A model generated the notes under the pieces. It was given only the letters and a program-made list of their open reading frames with translations. It did no database searches and was not told the DNA's origin. Below are positions 34,595-44,292 of a DNA stretch of 64,000 nt, piece by piece; the stretch's first letter is position 1; each line of letters starts with the position of its first letter. A program made the translations under genes and the position numbers. The stretch is from Rurimicrobium sp040387755 (GTDB lineage Bacteria; Bacteroidota; Bacteroidia; Chitinophagales; Chitinophagaceae): NCBI GenBank assembly GCA_040387755.1, contig JAZKDB010000002.1, positions 1,860,001 to 1,924,000 of the forward strand, read 5' to 3'.

Positions 34595-35278
34595 TCAACC
34601 CATCAATTCTTTCATCAGTTTATTAAAAGCCTCCTTTAATTCTGCCAGCTCCTGTTCAACAATCGTTAAGCGTTCTTCTATTTGATTGTTGCTATTGCTT
34701 TTTGAATTTTCAATTGGTGTGTCTTCTGCAAATTCTTCAGAACCATCGCCTAGCAGATGTTTGTAACGCATTTCTTTTTGTCCTGTTTGACGGGGCAATT
34801 GCATCACGAAAGGCGCCTCTCCTCCGCTTAGTTTTTCTAAAACATTCAATACTTCTTCCAGCGAATCAAATTCATACAATCGGCCCGAATTGCTGTTGAT
34901 TTCGCCGGGAGTCAATGGTCCGCGCAAAATCAACAAACAAAGAACGGCGAGCTCATCCGGCGTCAGCGGGAAAACCAGAGCGAGATTGTGCTTATATTTT
35001 ATGGTTCTGCTTCCGCCACCGGTAGCCGTATTAATCAGACCTTTTCTTTTGAGCCTGTCCAGCGTCAATACTATTGTTTGTTCATCATAATTCACTACCG
35101 GTTTGCGCGAGCTTTTCTGATTGCAGGCGGCAGTAAGACCGTTTATGGTCATTGGATAATACTCGGGCGTTGTTTTGGATTTCTCCATCAGGGAGCCTAA
35201 TACACGTAATTCTTCACTGTCTAAAACAGGGAGCGCTTTTTGTTCTGTTTCCATTCCCGAAAGATAAGAAAGTGCCAT
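34595..35278 (-). CDS. YceH/DUF480-family protein
   Basis: A 227-residue cytoplasmic protein. The YceH family has two winged-helix domains: EELRVLGSLMEKSKTTPEYY and PMTINGLTAACNQKSSRKPV (about 22-62), then GSRTIKYKHNLALVFPLTPDELAVLCLLILRGPLTPGEINS. A C-terminal coiled coil (EERLTIVEQELAELKEAFN) is typical. Function is unknown; a role in DNA-related regulation is suspected from the fold. An alternative start at the ATG eight codons in (METEQK) is possible. Confidence 0.85.
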   Translation of the reverse strand: MALSYLSGMETEQKALPVLDSEELRVLGSLMEKSKTTPEYYPMTINGLTAACNQKSSRKPVVNYDEQTIVLTLDRLKRKGLINTATGGGSRTIKYKHNLALVFPLTPDELAVLCLLILRGPLTPGEINSNSGRLYEFDSLEEVLNVLEKLSGGEAPFVMQLPRQTGQKEMRYKHLLGDGSEEFAEDTPIENSKSNSNNQIEERLTIVEQELAELKEAFNKLMKELMG

Positions 35279-35323
35279 TCAACAGCAACAACTTTGTTGC
35301 AAAATCTTGCCTGAAAATAGAAT

Positions 35324-35331
35324 TACCTTTG
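35324..35331 (+). promoter_or_regulatory. -7 element of the DUF421 gene promoter
   Basis: TACCTTTG, a perfect TAnnTTTG match, 20 bases before the ATG at 35352; this excludes the longer frame starting at 35307. Confidence 0.55.
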
Positions 35332-35351
35332 GTTTATTAAAAGGAAAAAGC

Positions 35352-35894
35352 ATGAGCGAATATCTTGTAATGATTTATCAGAATGAATATGCCAATATTG
35401 TTTTTCGGGCACTAACGGTATATATATTTATGATTGTGGCTTTGCGCATTTTCGGCAAAAAGGAATTGGCACAACTATCGGTAATAGATCTTGTTTTTAT
35501 ATTGCTCATCAGCAATGCGGTGCAAAACGCCATGGTAGGCCCCAGTACAAGTTTGGAAGGAGGGCTTATTGCAGCAGGAGCATTGTTTGCTGCCAATTAT
35601 ACTTTTAAAAAAGTGCTGTATAAAAATGCCAAACTTAGCCAACTTCTTCAAGGCGAAGCTTTGGTGCTGATTTATAAAGGAAATATCAATGAACAGAATT
35701 GCAGAAGGGCAGAAATAACATTAAATGAGCTTCAGGCTGCGGTGAGAGAGCACGGAGTCTATACTATTGATGAGGTAGATATTGCCATGCTTGAGGTTGA
35801 TGGCAATATCAGTATTGTCAGTAAAGATTATCAATTGCGCAGCACGAATGCCATGCCCAAACACAAAGTGAAAGGAAGGTTGGGTAAGAAATAA
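35352..35894 (+). CDS. DUF421/YetF-family membrane protein
   Basis: A 180-residue inner-membrane protein counted from the ATG at 35352. About three N-terminal hydrophobic segments (IVFRALTVYIFMIVALRIFG, about 15-34; LSVIDLVFILLISNAVQNAM; a third) lead to the cytoplasmic DUF421 domain (LLQGEALVLIYKGNINEQNC, EITLNELQAAVREHGV, DIAMLEVDGNISIV). The family's function is unknown. It abuts the convergent T9SS gene with adjoining stop codons and no intervening terminator. Confidence 0.88.
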   Translation: MSEYLVMIYQNEYANIVFRALTVYIFMIVALRIFGKKELAQLSVIDLVFILLISNAVQNAMVGPSTSLEGGLIAAGALFAANYTFKKVLYKNAKLSQLLQGEALVLIYKGNINEQNCRRAEITLNELQAAVREHGVYTIDEVDIAMLEVDGNISIVSKDYQLRSTNAMPKHKVKGRLGKK

Positions 35895-37514
35895 TTAGCG
35901 AAGGAGCAGTTTTTCGTATCTCATTGCATTACCAATTTTAATAGCAAAGTAATACATCCCTGCAGGCATTTGAGGAACTGTGTTCCATTGTAATAAATGC
36001 TTACCGGTATTTAAAAGCCCAACATCTTTACCATTGATTTTTTGACCTTGAAGATTATATAGTGCAATAGATACGGCAGACTTTTCTTTCAGGTTTAATT
36101 CAATATTTATTGCTCCAAAAGTAGGATTGGGGTAAATGCTGATTTCTTCTTTTGGAAGGTTAACTTCTTCTATAGTACTTGTCTTTTTTTCGCAAATATT
36201 GCTGCGGCGCCAGATATCATTTTGAAACATCAGCCAATCCGGTCCATTGCCGGGTGCAATACTCAGCAGATAAGCTCTGCCGAAATCCTTAAAAAAATCG
36301 GGATATTCCCCATGACCACCAACAATAAAGACATCCATTTTGCCATCTTTGTCGAAATCGGCAACTAAAGGCGCATTGTCAATAGCATATAAAGAATCGC
36401 CGTAATCGCTGCGCAGGTTTTTATTGAATATCAAGGAACCATCCTGTCCGTTAAGCCCGATTACAGAGCCTCCGTCTGTACCGAAAACCACATCCGGAAA
36501 AACATTGTTGTTGACATCGGCAATGGCTGCTCCGCGGAAAGATTGTTTATAATTGGGGATGTCGTATTGCCAAAATAGTTTGCCATCCCACGTGAGTGCC
36601 GCCATTTTGTACCAAGCACTAAAGACTACTTCACAGCGTCCATCGTTATTAAGATCGGCAATAAGTGCCGGCCCACCGACATAAAATAAATTACCAAAAC
36701 TATATTTCCAATTTGTTGTTCCATTCTCTGCATTGATGCAATACAAAGTATCGTTATAGCAACCCACCACCAACTCGGCTTTGCCATCCTTATCCAGGTC
36801 GCCCACAGCAGTGCCATGGTACATCACATCATTTACAGCATAAGTCCACAATAGTTTTTGGTCTTTGGCGCGATAGGCATAAATTTTATTGTCTGTTTTC
36901 ACACTGGCATTCCAGGTACCCACAACAAAATCCAAATCACCATCATTGTTTACATCTACAATAGTAGGAGCAGTTTGTATCCAGGATTTTGTATCCACGG
37001 CTATTTCCCAGGCCGTGCTACCATCTTCGGCATTAATACACATCACATATCCACCAAATTCACCGTGCAAAATTTCTGGCTTGCCATCACCATCAATATC
37101 AGCAATTGTGGGAGGCGAATCACTGCCCCGTGTATTGCAGACCCATTTTACAGCACCAGTTTTTCCATCCAGGCAAAAGGTTTTTGGGTTGCAGGAGCTG
37201 GGCACTATAACCTCTAATTTCCCGTCACCATCCACATCATAAATGATGGGTGCCACATCATTACAGCCTTCCGAGGCAGTGCCTTTGGCATTAAATTTCC
37301 AAAGCAGGCTACCATTCTCGGCATTGAGGGCATAAATCATACTGTCATTGCGATAGCAACCAAAAACAATTTCTAATTTACCATCACCATCAATATCAGC
37401 CGCCGCCGACTGCCCGAAAGACGCATCTTTGGTGTTGAAGCTCCATTTGATGCTGGGTTGGGCTTGGGTGGAGAGGGAGTATAATAAGACGAAAACTGTA
37501 AGTGCGATGCGCAT
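35895..37514 (-). CDS. T9SS-secreted FG-GAP/VCBS-repeat protein
   Basis: A 539-residue exported protein with a signal peptide (about 1-18, STQA). The body is a beta-propeller-like array of repeats, each with a calcium-binding-style loop: DIDGDGKLEIVFG, DVDGDGKLEVIVP, DIDGDGKPEILHG, DVNNDGDLDFVVG, DLDKDGKAELVVG, DLNNDGRCEVVFS and DFDKDGKMDVFIV. PQQ-like segments (INAENGTTNWKY) are interleaved. The C-terminus (SIYPNPTFGAINIEL, MPAGMYYFAIKIGNAMRYEK) is a T9SS sorting domain. Likely an extracellular binding protein. Confidence 0.87.
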   Translation of the reverse strand: MRIALTVFVLLYSLSTQAQPSIKWSFNTKDASFGQSAAADIDGDGKLEIVFGCYRNDSMIYALNAENGSLLWKFNAKGTASEGCNDVAPIIYDVDGDGKLEVIVPSSCNPKTFCLDGKTGAVKWVCNTRGSDSPPTIADIDGDGKPEILHGEFGGYVMCINAEDGSTAWEIAVDTKSWIQTAPTIVDVNNDGDLDFVVGTWNASVKTDNKIYAYRAKDQKLLWTYAVNDVMYHGTAVGDLDKDGKAELVVGCYNDTLYCINAENGTTNWKYSFGNLFYVGGPALIADLNNDGRCEVVFSAWYKMAALTWDGKLFWQYDIPNYKQSFRGAAIADVNNNVFPDVVFGTDGGSVIGLNGQDGSLIFNKNLRSDYGDSLYAIDNAPLVADFDKDGKMDVFIVGGHGEYPDFFKDFGRAYLLSIAPGNGPDWLMFQNDIWRRSNICEKKTSTIEEVNLPKEEISIYPNPTFGAINIELNLKEKSAVSIALYNLQGQKINGKDVGLLNTGKHLLQWNTVPQMPAGMYYFAIKIGNAMRYEKLLLR

Positions 37515-37576
37515 ATTATTTTAATTTGAACATTCTATTTTGGAAGGTAGAAAAACAAGTTGTAACTTTTAAAGAA

Positions 37577-38128
37577 CTATTCAATCCCCCACATTTGTAA
37601 ATAATCAATAGGAAGTCCATTTTTGTCCAGCTTGATGTAAACTTCATTATTAACCCAATCTGCACCCATAAAAATCCAGATAATCACATAATAAAAGCTG
37701 TTTTTATAACATCGGGTTGATATTTGCAAACTAATATTTTCAACAGAGTCATTAGGCGTTAAATCAAAAATTTTCTCTTTTACTACAAACGCTCTATTTG
37801 AGTATAGTGGTCTTTTTTCTAAAGGACTATGTACCGGTTTACGGTCTTCTAGGCTATCGAGTGTGACAAAGGTTTTTTTATACCGGTTCAAAGCTTCGGG
37901 ATTAAATCCCCCACCTCCTGCAGTTTCGCCCGAAAAATAAATTTTGTGACTATTGGTGTCAAAGAGATAATATTTGCCACCATCTGTAATATAAATGGAA
38001 TCAATTTTAGAGATAAAATAGTCAAAAGCGATTTGCTCAATTGGCATTTCAGACCCGCCTTTATTTTGGGCAATCATTTCAAATCGAAACAAAAGGAGAA
38101 TAAAAGATGAAACAAGTAGAATCTTCAT
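37577..38128 (-). CDS. Hypothetical exported protein
   Basis: A 183-residue protein counted from the ATG at 38128 (MKILLVSSFILLLF), which gives a signal peptide ending near EMIAQ; the longer frame from 38227 adds an unlikely basic extension. The mature part is unrecognised and rich in aromatic and polar residues (KYYLFDTNSHKIYFSG, GGGGFNPEALNRY, KLDKNGLPIDYLQMWGIE). No domain or neighbour hints at function. Confidence 0.6.
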   Translation of the reverse strand: MKILLVSSFILLLFRFEMIAQNKGGSEMPIEQIAFDYFISKIDSIYITDGGKYYLFDTNSHKIYFSGETAGGGGFNPEALNRYKKTFVTLDSLEDRKPVHSPLEKRPLYSNRAFVVKEKIFDLTPNDSVENISLQISTRCYKNSFYYVIIWIFMGADWVNNEVYIKLDKNGLPIDYLQMWGIE

Positions 38129-38260
38129 ATTAAAACACAAGCATCTTGCTGACCTCATAAAACTAACTAATATATCAGGCTTTCCAAGAATTTTGATAAG
38201 AATAGCACGCAGAAATTTATAAAACAAGAGAACAGAACGTTAATTGCCGCTGCCTTTTTG

Positions 38261-38268
38261 TAGTTTTG
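38261..38268 (+). promoter_or_regulatory. -7 element of the DUF3467-guaA promoter
   Basis: TAGTTTTG, a perfect TAnnTTTG match, 40 bases before the ATG at 38309. A -33 element at the right distance is not clear. Confidence 0.45.
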
Positions 38269-38308
38269 CAATCTTAACAGAAAACAAAACCTCCCCAAAA
38301 AAATTATA

Positions 38309-38617
38309 ATGGAAAATCAAGAGCAACAACAATTGAATATTGAGCTTACCGAAGAAATGGCAGACGGACAGTACTCTAATCTGGCGATTATTACCCATTC
38401 TTTTGCAGAGTTTATTATCGACTTCGTGAATGTAATGCCCAACACCCCAAAATCTAAAGTGAAAAGCCGTGTGGTAATGACCCCACATCACGCCAAACGC
38501 CTGATGCTTGCACTTATTGATAATGTAAAACAATTTGAAGCAGCAAACGGAGTAATTAAAGAACAATCACAAGCACCGATTCCGTTCACTTTGGGCGGAC
38601 AAACAGGCCAGGCTTAA
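38309..38617 (+). CDS. DUF3467-family protein
   Basis: A 102-residue soluble protein. DUF3467 features visible are the ADGQYSNLAIITHSFAEFIID segment, the PKSKVKSRVVMTPHHAKRLM core and a glutamine/glycine-rich tail. The family is small and of unknown function. It is 24 bases upstream of guaA on the same strand with no terminator between, so the two are likely co-transcribed. Confidence 0.88.
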   Translation: MENQEQQQLNIELTEEMADGQYSNLAIITHSFAEFIIDFVNVMPNTPKSKVKSRVVMTPHHAKRLMLALIDNVKQFEAANGVIKEQSQAPIPFTLGGQTGQA

Positions 38618-38641
38618 TTTTTACACTTTTTCTATACTTCA

Positions 38642-40180
38642 ATGCATAATAAAATACTGATTCTCGATTTCGGTTCGCAATACACGCAGCTTATAGCCCG
38701 TAATATCCGCGAACTGAATGTCTATTGTGAAATCCAACCTTGTACCAAAGCGGTTGTTTACGACGAAACGCTGAAAGGCATTATCCTTGCCGGTTCGCCC
38801 TACTCGGTTAACGACCCCGAAGCGCCCAAGCCTGATATTCATGCTATGGCCGAAAAGGTTCCGGTATTGGCTGTTTGTTATGGTGCACAGCTTTTGGCAC
38901 AGCAATCCGGTGGCGAAGTGGGCAAATCGGCGCATCGTGAATATGGTCGTGCACATTTGCAGGGCATTGTCCCTAACCCTTTGATGGAAGGTGTGGGTGA
39001 TGGTTCGCAGGTATGGATGAGCCACAGCGATTCGGTAAAAAAATTGGCTGATGGTTTTGAAATAATCGCCACTACAGACAGTATTCCTGTAGCGGCATTC
39101 CGCAGTCCGGCTTCTTATGCTGCTCATCCTGTATATGCCATACAATTTCACCCCGAAGTAACACATAGTATTGACGGACGAAAAATGCTGCATAATTTTA
39201 TTGTGGGCATTTGCGGCTGTCTGCAGGACTGGACACCAGCTGCATTTGTAGAGGAATCGGTTGCTGCACTCAAAGCACAAATTGGTGACAATAAAGTAGT
39301 AATGGCATTGAGTGGCGGAGTAGACTCTACAGTAGCTGCTATGCTGATTAATAAAGCGATTGGCAAAAATCTGTATTGCATTTTTGTAGACAATGGTTTG
39401 CTGCGCAAAGACGAATTTCAGCAGGTATTGGATGGGTATAAAACCCTGGGCCTGAATGTAAAGGGTGTAGACGCAAGCAAGCGTTTCTATAAAGAAATGG
39501 AAGGAGTCAGCGACCCGGAGGCCAAGCGCAAAATCATTGGCCGTTTGTTTATTGAGGTCTTTGTAGAAGAAGGTCAGATATTAAAAGATGTGAGCTTTTT
39601 GGGTCAGGGTACCATTTACCCAGATGTGATCGAATCCATGTCTGTTCATGGTCCTTCTCAGACGATTAAGAGTCACCATAATGTAGGCGGCCTACCCGAG
39701 AAAATGCACCTTAAGCTGGTAGAGCCTTTGCGCGCTTTGTTTAAAGATGAGGTTCGCCGCATCGGTACCGAAATGGGCATTGAGCATATCTTTATTGGTC
39801 GTCACCCTTTCCCTGGCCCTGGTTTAGGAATCCGTGTATTGGGTGCAGTTAGCGAAGAAAAAGTAAAAATGCTGCAGGAAGCAGATGCTATTTATATTAA
39901 CCTTCTGCGTGAAAAAGGCTTGTATGATAAAGTATGGCAGGCTGGCGCCATGTTATTGCCCGTGCAAAGTGTTGGTGTAATGGGTGATGAAAGAACATAC
40001 GAATTTACCGTTGCGCTTCGTGCAGTTACTTCTGTTGACGGCATGACTGCCGATTGGGCACATTTGCCTTACGATTTTCTGGCTCAGGTATCCAATGACA
40101 TCATCAATCGGGTAAAGGGTATTAACCGCGTAGTGTACGATATCAGTTCTAAGCCACCGGCAACCATTGAGTGGGAATAA
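38642..40180 (+). CDS. guaA: GMP synthase (glutamine-hydrolysing)
   Basis: Makes GMP from XMP using ATP and glutamine-derived ammonia. The 512 residues span a class I glutamine amidotransferase domain (catalytic Cys79 in VCYGAQLLA, His/Glu in IQFHPEVTHS) and an ATP-pyrophosphatase domain with the loop SGGVDSTVAA, then the C-terminal dimerisation domain ending YDISSKPPATIEWE. The start at 38642 fits the family N-terminus (MHNKILILDFGSQYTQLIAR). Confidence 0.97.
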   Translation: MHNKILILDFGSQYTQLIARNIRELNVYCEIQPCTKAVVYDETLKGIILAGSPYSVNDPEAPKPDIHAMAEKVPVLAVCYGAQLLAQQSGGEVGKSAHREYGRAHLQGIVPNPLMEGVGDGSQVWMSHSDSVKKLADGFEIIATTDSIPVAAFRSPASYAAHPVYAIQFHPEVTHSIDGRKMLHNFIVGICGCLQDWTPAAFVEESVAALKAQIGDNKVVMALSGGVDSTVAAMLINKAIGKNLYCIFVDNGLLRKDEFQQVLDGYKTLGLNVKGVDASKRFYKEMEGVSDPEAKRKIIGRLFIEVFVEEGQILKDVSFLGQGTIYPDVIESMSVHGPSQTIKSHHNVGGLPEKMHLKLVEPLRALFKDEVRRIGTEMGIEHIFIGRHPFPGPGLGIRVLGAVSEEKVKMLQEADAIYINLLREKGLYDKVWQAGAMLLPVQSVGVMGDERTYEFTVALRAVTSVDGMTADWAHLPYDFLAQVSNDIINRVKGINRVVYDISSKPPATIEWE

Positions 40181-41507
40181 TTATAAGCACAAATACATAA
40201 TCCGTTTGAAGAGAAGAATATACATACAGGTACTGTTATCATTGACTTTGTGCATTGCTTATAGCAACAGCACGAGTGCACAGTTTTGGCGTGGCGGAAG
40301 AAAAACCAGAAAAGTAAATACGCTCAATAAATATCCTATCAAACCGAAAGTATCGGAAAGGCCGAAAGTTGAAAAACCCAAAAAGAAACGACAAATCGAT
40401 TATCCGGAAAGTGTAAAAAAAGAACGTTACAGAATTGATGTAATGATTCCTCTGTATCTGGATGAATTGGTAAAAGATGATAAGGTAATCGTCAAAGGAA
40501 AAATACCCGAAAAGGCACAGAGCGGCATTAATTTTTACGAAGGCATAAAGCTGGCAGTAGATACGCTTAGGTTTATGGGTTATAAGACAGATGTCTTTAT
40601 ACATGATATTGTTTCAAAAGGAGGAGAAATCAATCAGCTAATCAGCACAGACAGTCTCAAAAATACAGACTTGATTATCGGGTTTGTTTCAGCACAGCAA
40701 ATAGCGCCATTGGCAAAATATGCTGCCTCTAGAAAAATCAATTTCATTTCTGCGCTATCTCCCTCAGATGCTAACATAAAGGACAACCCGTATTTTATTT
40801 TAATGAATCCTACTTTGCAGAATAATTGCGAAGCGATAGTGGAGGCAGTAAGAAAAAAAAGGTCGAAGGAGTCGGTGATTTTGTTTAAGAAAACAAATAC
40901 CGCTGTCGATAGTACTGCTTACCATTTTATTGTAGGCAACGATGATATTAAGAATATGACGGAGCTTGATTGCGCCAAAATGCCCGATTCAGCAGCTTTG
41001 GCCCCCTTATTGGACAGCGCTTCGAAAAACATCCTTTTGATGCCACTTATGGAAGCTGCATTTGCCGAGAAGTTAATTAAGAACATTGATAAGTATTTTC
41101 CGGATTATCGTTTTGAGATTTACGGAATGCCCACCTGGAAAAGTATCACTACCAATAAAAAAATGATAGACTTTGGCGATAATATTTCTATCAATATCAC
41201 CCAGCCCTATTATTTTGACCCCACAGTATCAATGGGCAAGGTGTTAAGTGAAAAATACAAATCTGTTTTTGGTGGAAGGCCTAATGATATAAGCTACAGA
41301 GGTTTTGAATTAATCTACTGGATGACCGACTTGTTGAATAAGTATGGTGCAGTTTTTAATGAGAAAACAGATGATAACAGTATGGCGGTATTCACACGTT
41401 TTGACTTAAAGCCCAAATGGGATAAGGACAATAACTTTTTTTATACCGAAAACAGGCATCTTTATTTATACCATTATCAGGCGGGTACAGTGTCGGTGGT
41501 GCAATAA
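40167..41507 (+). CDS. Exported type 1 periplasmic-binding-like protein
   Basis: A protein of 446 codons from the ATG at 40167, which overlaps guaA by 14 bases. A TTG at 40206 would instead put a typical signal peptide at the start (LKRRIYIQVLLSLTLCIAYS) and leave a 25-base gap from guaA, so it may be the true start. After a basic linker the region about 85-420 (RIDVMIPLYLDELV, GIKLAVDTLRFMGYKTDVFIHDI, DLIIGFVSAQQIAPLAKYAA, INFISALSPSD) resembles a type 1 periplasmic-binding fold. In related Bacteroidota proteins this is often joined to LysM, absent here. Ligand unknown. Confidence 0.7.
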   Translation: MSGNNYKHKYIIRLKRRIYIQVLLSLTLCIAYSNSTSAQFWRGGRKTRKVNTLNKYPIKPKVSERPKVEKPKKKRQIDYPESVKKERYRIDVMIPLYLDELVKDDKVIVKGKIPEKAQSGINFYEGIKLAVDTLRFMGYKTDVFIHDIVSKGGEINQLISTDSLKNTDLIIGFVSAQQIAPLAKYAASRKINFISALSPSDANIKDNPYFILMNPTLQNNCEAIVEAVRKKRSKESVILFKKTNTAVDSTAYHFIVGNDDIKNMTELDCAKMPDSAALAPLLDSASKNILLMPLMEAAFAEKLIKNIDKYFPDYRFEIYGMPTWKSITTNKKMIDFGDNISINITQPYYFDPTVSMGKVLSEKYKSVFGGRPNDISYRGFELIYWMTDLLNKYGAVFNEKTDDNSMAVFTRFDLKPKWDKDNNFFYTENRHLYLYHYQAGTVSVVQ

Positions 41508-41547
41508 AAATTAATCACATATTTTTTAAATAAACAAATCAAATCTA

Positions 41548-42402
41548 ATGAACAAACTTAAACTAATGTCCCTTGCAAGTGCAGCAATATTATCTATTGG
41601 CACTTTTTCGGCTCTGGCGCAAACTTTGAAAGTTCCTGCTCCCAGCCCATCTCAGACCATCAAACAAAGTTTTGGATTGGGAGATATCAGCGTTGACTAT
41701 TCTCGTCCTGCAGTAAAAGGTCGTGTGGTTTTTGGTGACCTTGTGCCTTATGGCAAAGTATGGCGCACCGGAGCTAATGCTGCTACAAAGTTGACCTTTA
41801 GCGACGATATCACTTTTGGTGATGTGCCAGTAAAAGCCGGAACATATGCTTTGTACACAATCCCTGGCAAAAGCAGCTGGACAGTAATGCTATACAGCGA
41901 TTTGACATTGGGTGGTAACGTTGCAGATTATAACAAAGAGAAGGAAGTTGCCCGTATCGTTGTTACTCCTAAAGCTACAGAGTCAAAAACAGAGTCATTT
42001 ACCATCAACATCGCAAAGGTAAAACCAACTTCTGCAACGATTGAATTGTTGTGGGATTATGTAAGAGTTCCGGTTAAAATCACTACTGAAATCGATTCTA
42101 AAGTGATGAAAAACATTGAAACATCTTTGGCAAACGATACGCGCCCTTATTTTCAGGCAGCCTCTTATTATTATGACAATGATAAAGATTTGAGCAAAGC
42201 AAAAATGTGGGTAGACAAAGCGATAGAGCAATATCCAAAAGCATTCTGGGTTCGTATGCTGAAAGCGAAAATCGAATTGAAAATGGGAAATAAGCAAGCG
42301 GCAATTGCTAGCGCTAATGAAGTAATCGAATTAGCTATAGAAGCTAAAAATGATGATTATGTGAAAATGGCTAAAAAATTGATTGCTGAAGCAAAGCAAT
42401 AA
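41548..42402 (+). CDS. Exported DUF2911-domain protein with C-terminal TPR-like region
   Basis: A 284-residue protein with a signal peptide (ends SALAQ, about 25). DUF2911 follows (about 35-165: DISVDYSRPAVKGRVVFGDL, YGKVWRTGANAATKLTFSDD, VKAGTYALYTIPGKSSWTVML). The C-terminal 100 residues are TPR-like helices (FQAASYYYDNDKDLSKAKMW, ALWVRML-type pairs, NKQAAIASANEVIELAIEAK). Function unknown. It lies 40 bases after the previous gene and ends at a strong terminator. Confidence 0.87.
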   Translation: MNKLKLMSLASAAILSIGTFSALAQTLKVPAPSPSQTIKQSFGLGDISVDYSRPAVKGRVVFGDLVPYGKVWRTGANAATKLTFSDDITFGDVPVKAGTYALYTIPGKSSWTVMLYSDLTLGGNVADYNKEKEVARIVVTPKATESKTESFTINIAKVKPTSATIELLWDYVRVPVKITTEIDSKVMKNIETSLANDTRPYFQAASYYYDNDKDLSKAKMWVDKAIEQYPKAFWVRMLKAKIELKMGNKQAAIASANEVIELAIEAKNDDYVKMAKKLIAEAKQ

Positions 42403-42421
42403 TTAGCATCTTAAATGGATA

Positions 42422-42462
42422 AGAAAGGGCAAGTCAATTAATTTTGACTTGCCCTTTCTCTT
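42422..42462. terminator. Terminator between DUF2911 gene and holA
   Basis: Perfect 16-bp stem (42422-42437 with 42444-42459), core AAAGGGCAAGTCAA, followed by T-rich sequence. It separates two convergent genes. Confidence 0.88.
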
Positions 42463-42482
42463 TAAAAGACCAATGTCATCGC

Positions 42483-43496
42483 CTACATCATCTCTATCAA
42501 TTCCAGCTTCCCCATCATTTCTTTAAGCAGTTCCCCATCACTGTCGTTACTATCAATACCCACGGAACGTGCATTGAATTGGGCAATAATCAGCAGGCAC
42601 TCCTCCACTTTATTCAACGGCCATTTACGCGTTTTACTCATTACATTCTTGGCAAAATAGGGACTGGTGCCAATGGCGGCGCCCCATTCTTTTTCAGGGA
42701 GTTTGGCAGCATGATTGGCTTTATATATCTGTATGAAATGAGTATAAAACGAGGCGGTTACTAAAACCATCGGAGCTGCTTTGGCATTGGTAATAAAGAA
42801 AGAGAGCATCCTATAAAGTTTGTCTTTGTTGCCTGTGGAAAAAGCCTCAGGGAAATCGAAAATATTATACTCGCGGCTGATACCAATGTGCTTTTGAATC
42901 AGAGCTGGGCTTAATGATTTTTCATCTGGTGCATTAATGCGAATTTTTTCAATTTCGTTAGTGATTTTCTGAAGGTTATTACCCAGATACAAGGTAAGCA
43001 TTTCAGCCTCCCGGTCGCCAATTTCAAAACCAATTTCGCGGCCAAAACGCTGAATCCAGGCAGGCATTGCTTCTTCTTTCAGTTTTTCGGCAGTAAAGTA
43101 AACAGTATGTTCCTTAACAATTTTACTCACTTTAGTTTTGCCATCAATTTTTTTGTTGCGATACTCTACAACCAGAATTGTGGTGGGGGAAGGCTGCTCG
43201 AAATATGCGGCTAATTCGCCAAAATCTGAAAGGGAGCCGGCATCTTTGAGGATAACCACCTGGCGCTCAGCAAACATAGGAAAGCGTCTGCAAGCATTGA
43301 TAACCTCTTTCCAATTTACTTCCCGTCCATACAACACGCTCAGGTTGAAGTCTTTTTCGCTTGGCGACAATATTTTTTCTTCAAAGAGTTCTATTAATTT
43401 ATCAAAATAGTAGGGCTCCTCGCCGTCTAAAACATATACGGGAGAATAGCTTCTGTTTTTTATCGATTCGGTTATTTGCTTGTAGTCAGCGACCAT
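42483..43496 (-). CDS. holA: DNA polymerase III delta subunit
   Basis: A 337-residue clamp-loader subunit that opens the sliding clamp. The N-terminus (SYSPVYVLDGEEPYYFDKLI) and DFNLSVLYGREVNWKEVINAC, FPMFAERQVVILKDAG are family-typical, and the C-terminal collar region (DSDGELLKEMMGKLELI) closes it. Length fits. It is followed by a PolB-like exonuclease gene with a 23-base gap on the same strand. Confidence 0.88.
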   Translation of the reverse strand: MVADYKQITESIKNRSYSPVYVLDGEEPYYFDKLIELFEEKILSPSEKDFNLSVLYGREVNWKEVINACRRFPMFAERQVVILKDAGSLSDFGELAAYFEQPSPTTILVVEYRNKKIDGKTKVSKIVKEHTVYFTAEKLKEEAMPAWIQRFGREIGFEIGDREAEMLTLYLGNNLQKITNEIEKIRINAPDEKSLSPALIQKHIGISREYNIFDFPEAFSTGNKDKLYRMLSFFITNAKAAPMVLVTASFYTHFIQIYKANHAAKLPEKEWGAAIGTSPYFAKNVMSKTRKWPLNKVEECLLIIAQFNARSVGIDSNDSDGELLKEMMGKLELIEMM

Positions 43497-43519
43497 TATT
43501 CAATTCTCTGTTTAAAAAT

Positions 43520-44245
43520 TTAAAGGTAAGCAACCTGCATATCCATGTCCTGAAGGCCACTAAGCTTCAGAAACACCTTGGCAGTAGTTAAAACATCCTG
43601 CATGCAATACTGTGCAATGCGTTTGGTGTTCTTCTCTTCCCAATATACTTTGCCCACCATGCTTCCGTCAATGTCACTTTTGGGCGAAGGTATGCCCAAT
43701 ACTTCGGCCAATAAAGCCAATGAAGTATAATTTTTGTAGTCGCCAAATTTCCAAAGCTCAAGAGTATCAATATGCATAATTTCCCAAGGCTTTTTGTTAT
43801 TCAGTTGCAAAGCAGGAGCTAAGGAAAGGCCATTAATGATCATGCGGCGGCATAAAAAGGGTAAATCAAATTCTTTAATATTATGGCCACAGAATTTCAT
43901 GTCTTTATTAGCCGATTCGAAGCGTGAGAGTATAGTCAAAAAGTTATTTAACAATATTTTCTCGTCACTGTCAAAGATGGATTTTAGCCTGAAAATCCAT
44001 TGGCTTTCTTGCAAAACCAGACTGCCTATACTGATACAAACCACCTTTGAAAATTCTGAAAAAATCCCCGCTTTATCTTCGAAAAGCCTTGCCGGGTCTG
44101 CATCTTCTTCGTTCATTACCCTAAGAGTTTTTGATTTCTTTACCCAGAGTTGTTGCATGTTTTCATTCATGTCTTGCCATTGCGGACACACGGTGGCGGT
44201 TTCAATGTCAATAAAGAGTATGCGTTTAAGTTGTTCGTTTGTCAT
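43520..44245 (-). CDS. PolB-like predicted 3'-5' exonuclease
   Basis: A 241-residue protein of the DnaQ-like exonuclease superfamily. Exo I is FIDIETATV (DxE, about 11-19), Exo II lies in FCGHNIKEFDLPFLCRRMII, and Exo III is RIAQYCMQDVLTTAKVFL with the YxxxD of the DEDDy type. This matches the PolB-related exonuclease family (PF10108-type) found in Bacteroidota and proteobacteria. Substrate and role in repair or processing are unknown. It is upstream of holA in the same transcriptional direction. Confidence 0.85.
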   Translation of the reverse strand: MTNEQLKRILFIDIETATVCPQWQDMNENMQQLWVKKSKTLRVMNEEDADPARLFEDKAGIFSEFSKVVCISIGSLVLQESQWIFRLKSIFDSDEKILLNNFLTILSRFESANKDMKFCGHNIKEFDLPFLCRRMIINGLSLAPALQLNNKKPWEIMHIDTLELWKFGDYKNYTSLALLAEVLGIPSPKSDIDGSMVGKVYWEEKNTKRIAQYCMQDVLTTAKVFLKLSGLQDMDMQVAYL

Positions 44246-44292
44246 AGAATGAATTTTACATTTGCAGAAACAAGTTCAAAAAATCAAATATT

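Noticed and set aside
36592..36600. CACGTG core resembling a fourth parS site
   Set aside because: Only the central hexamer matches; the flanks (CATCC and AGTGCC) do not fit the TGTTnC/GAAACA arms.
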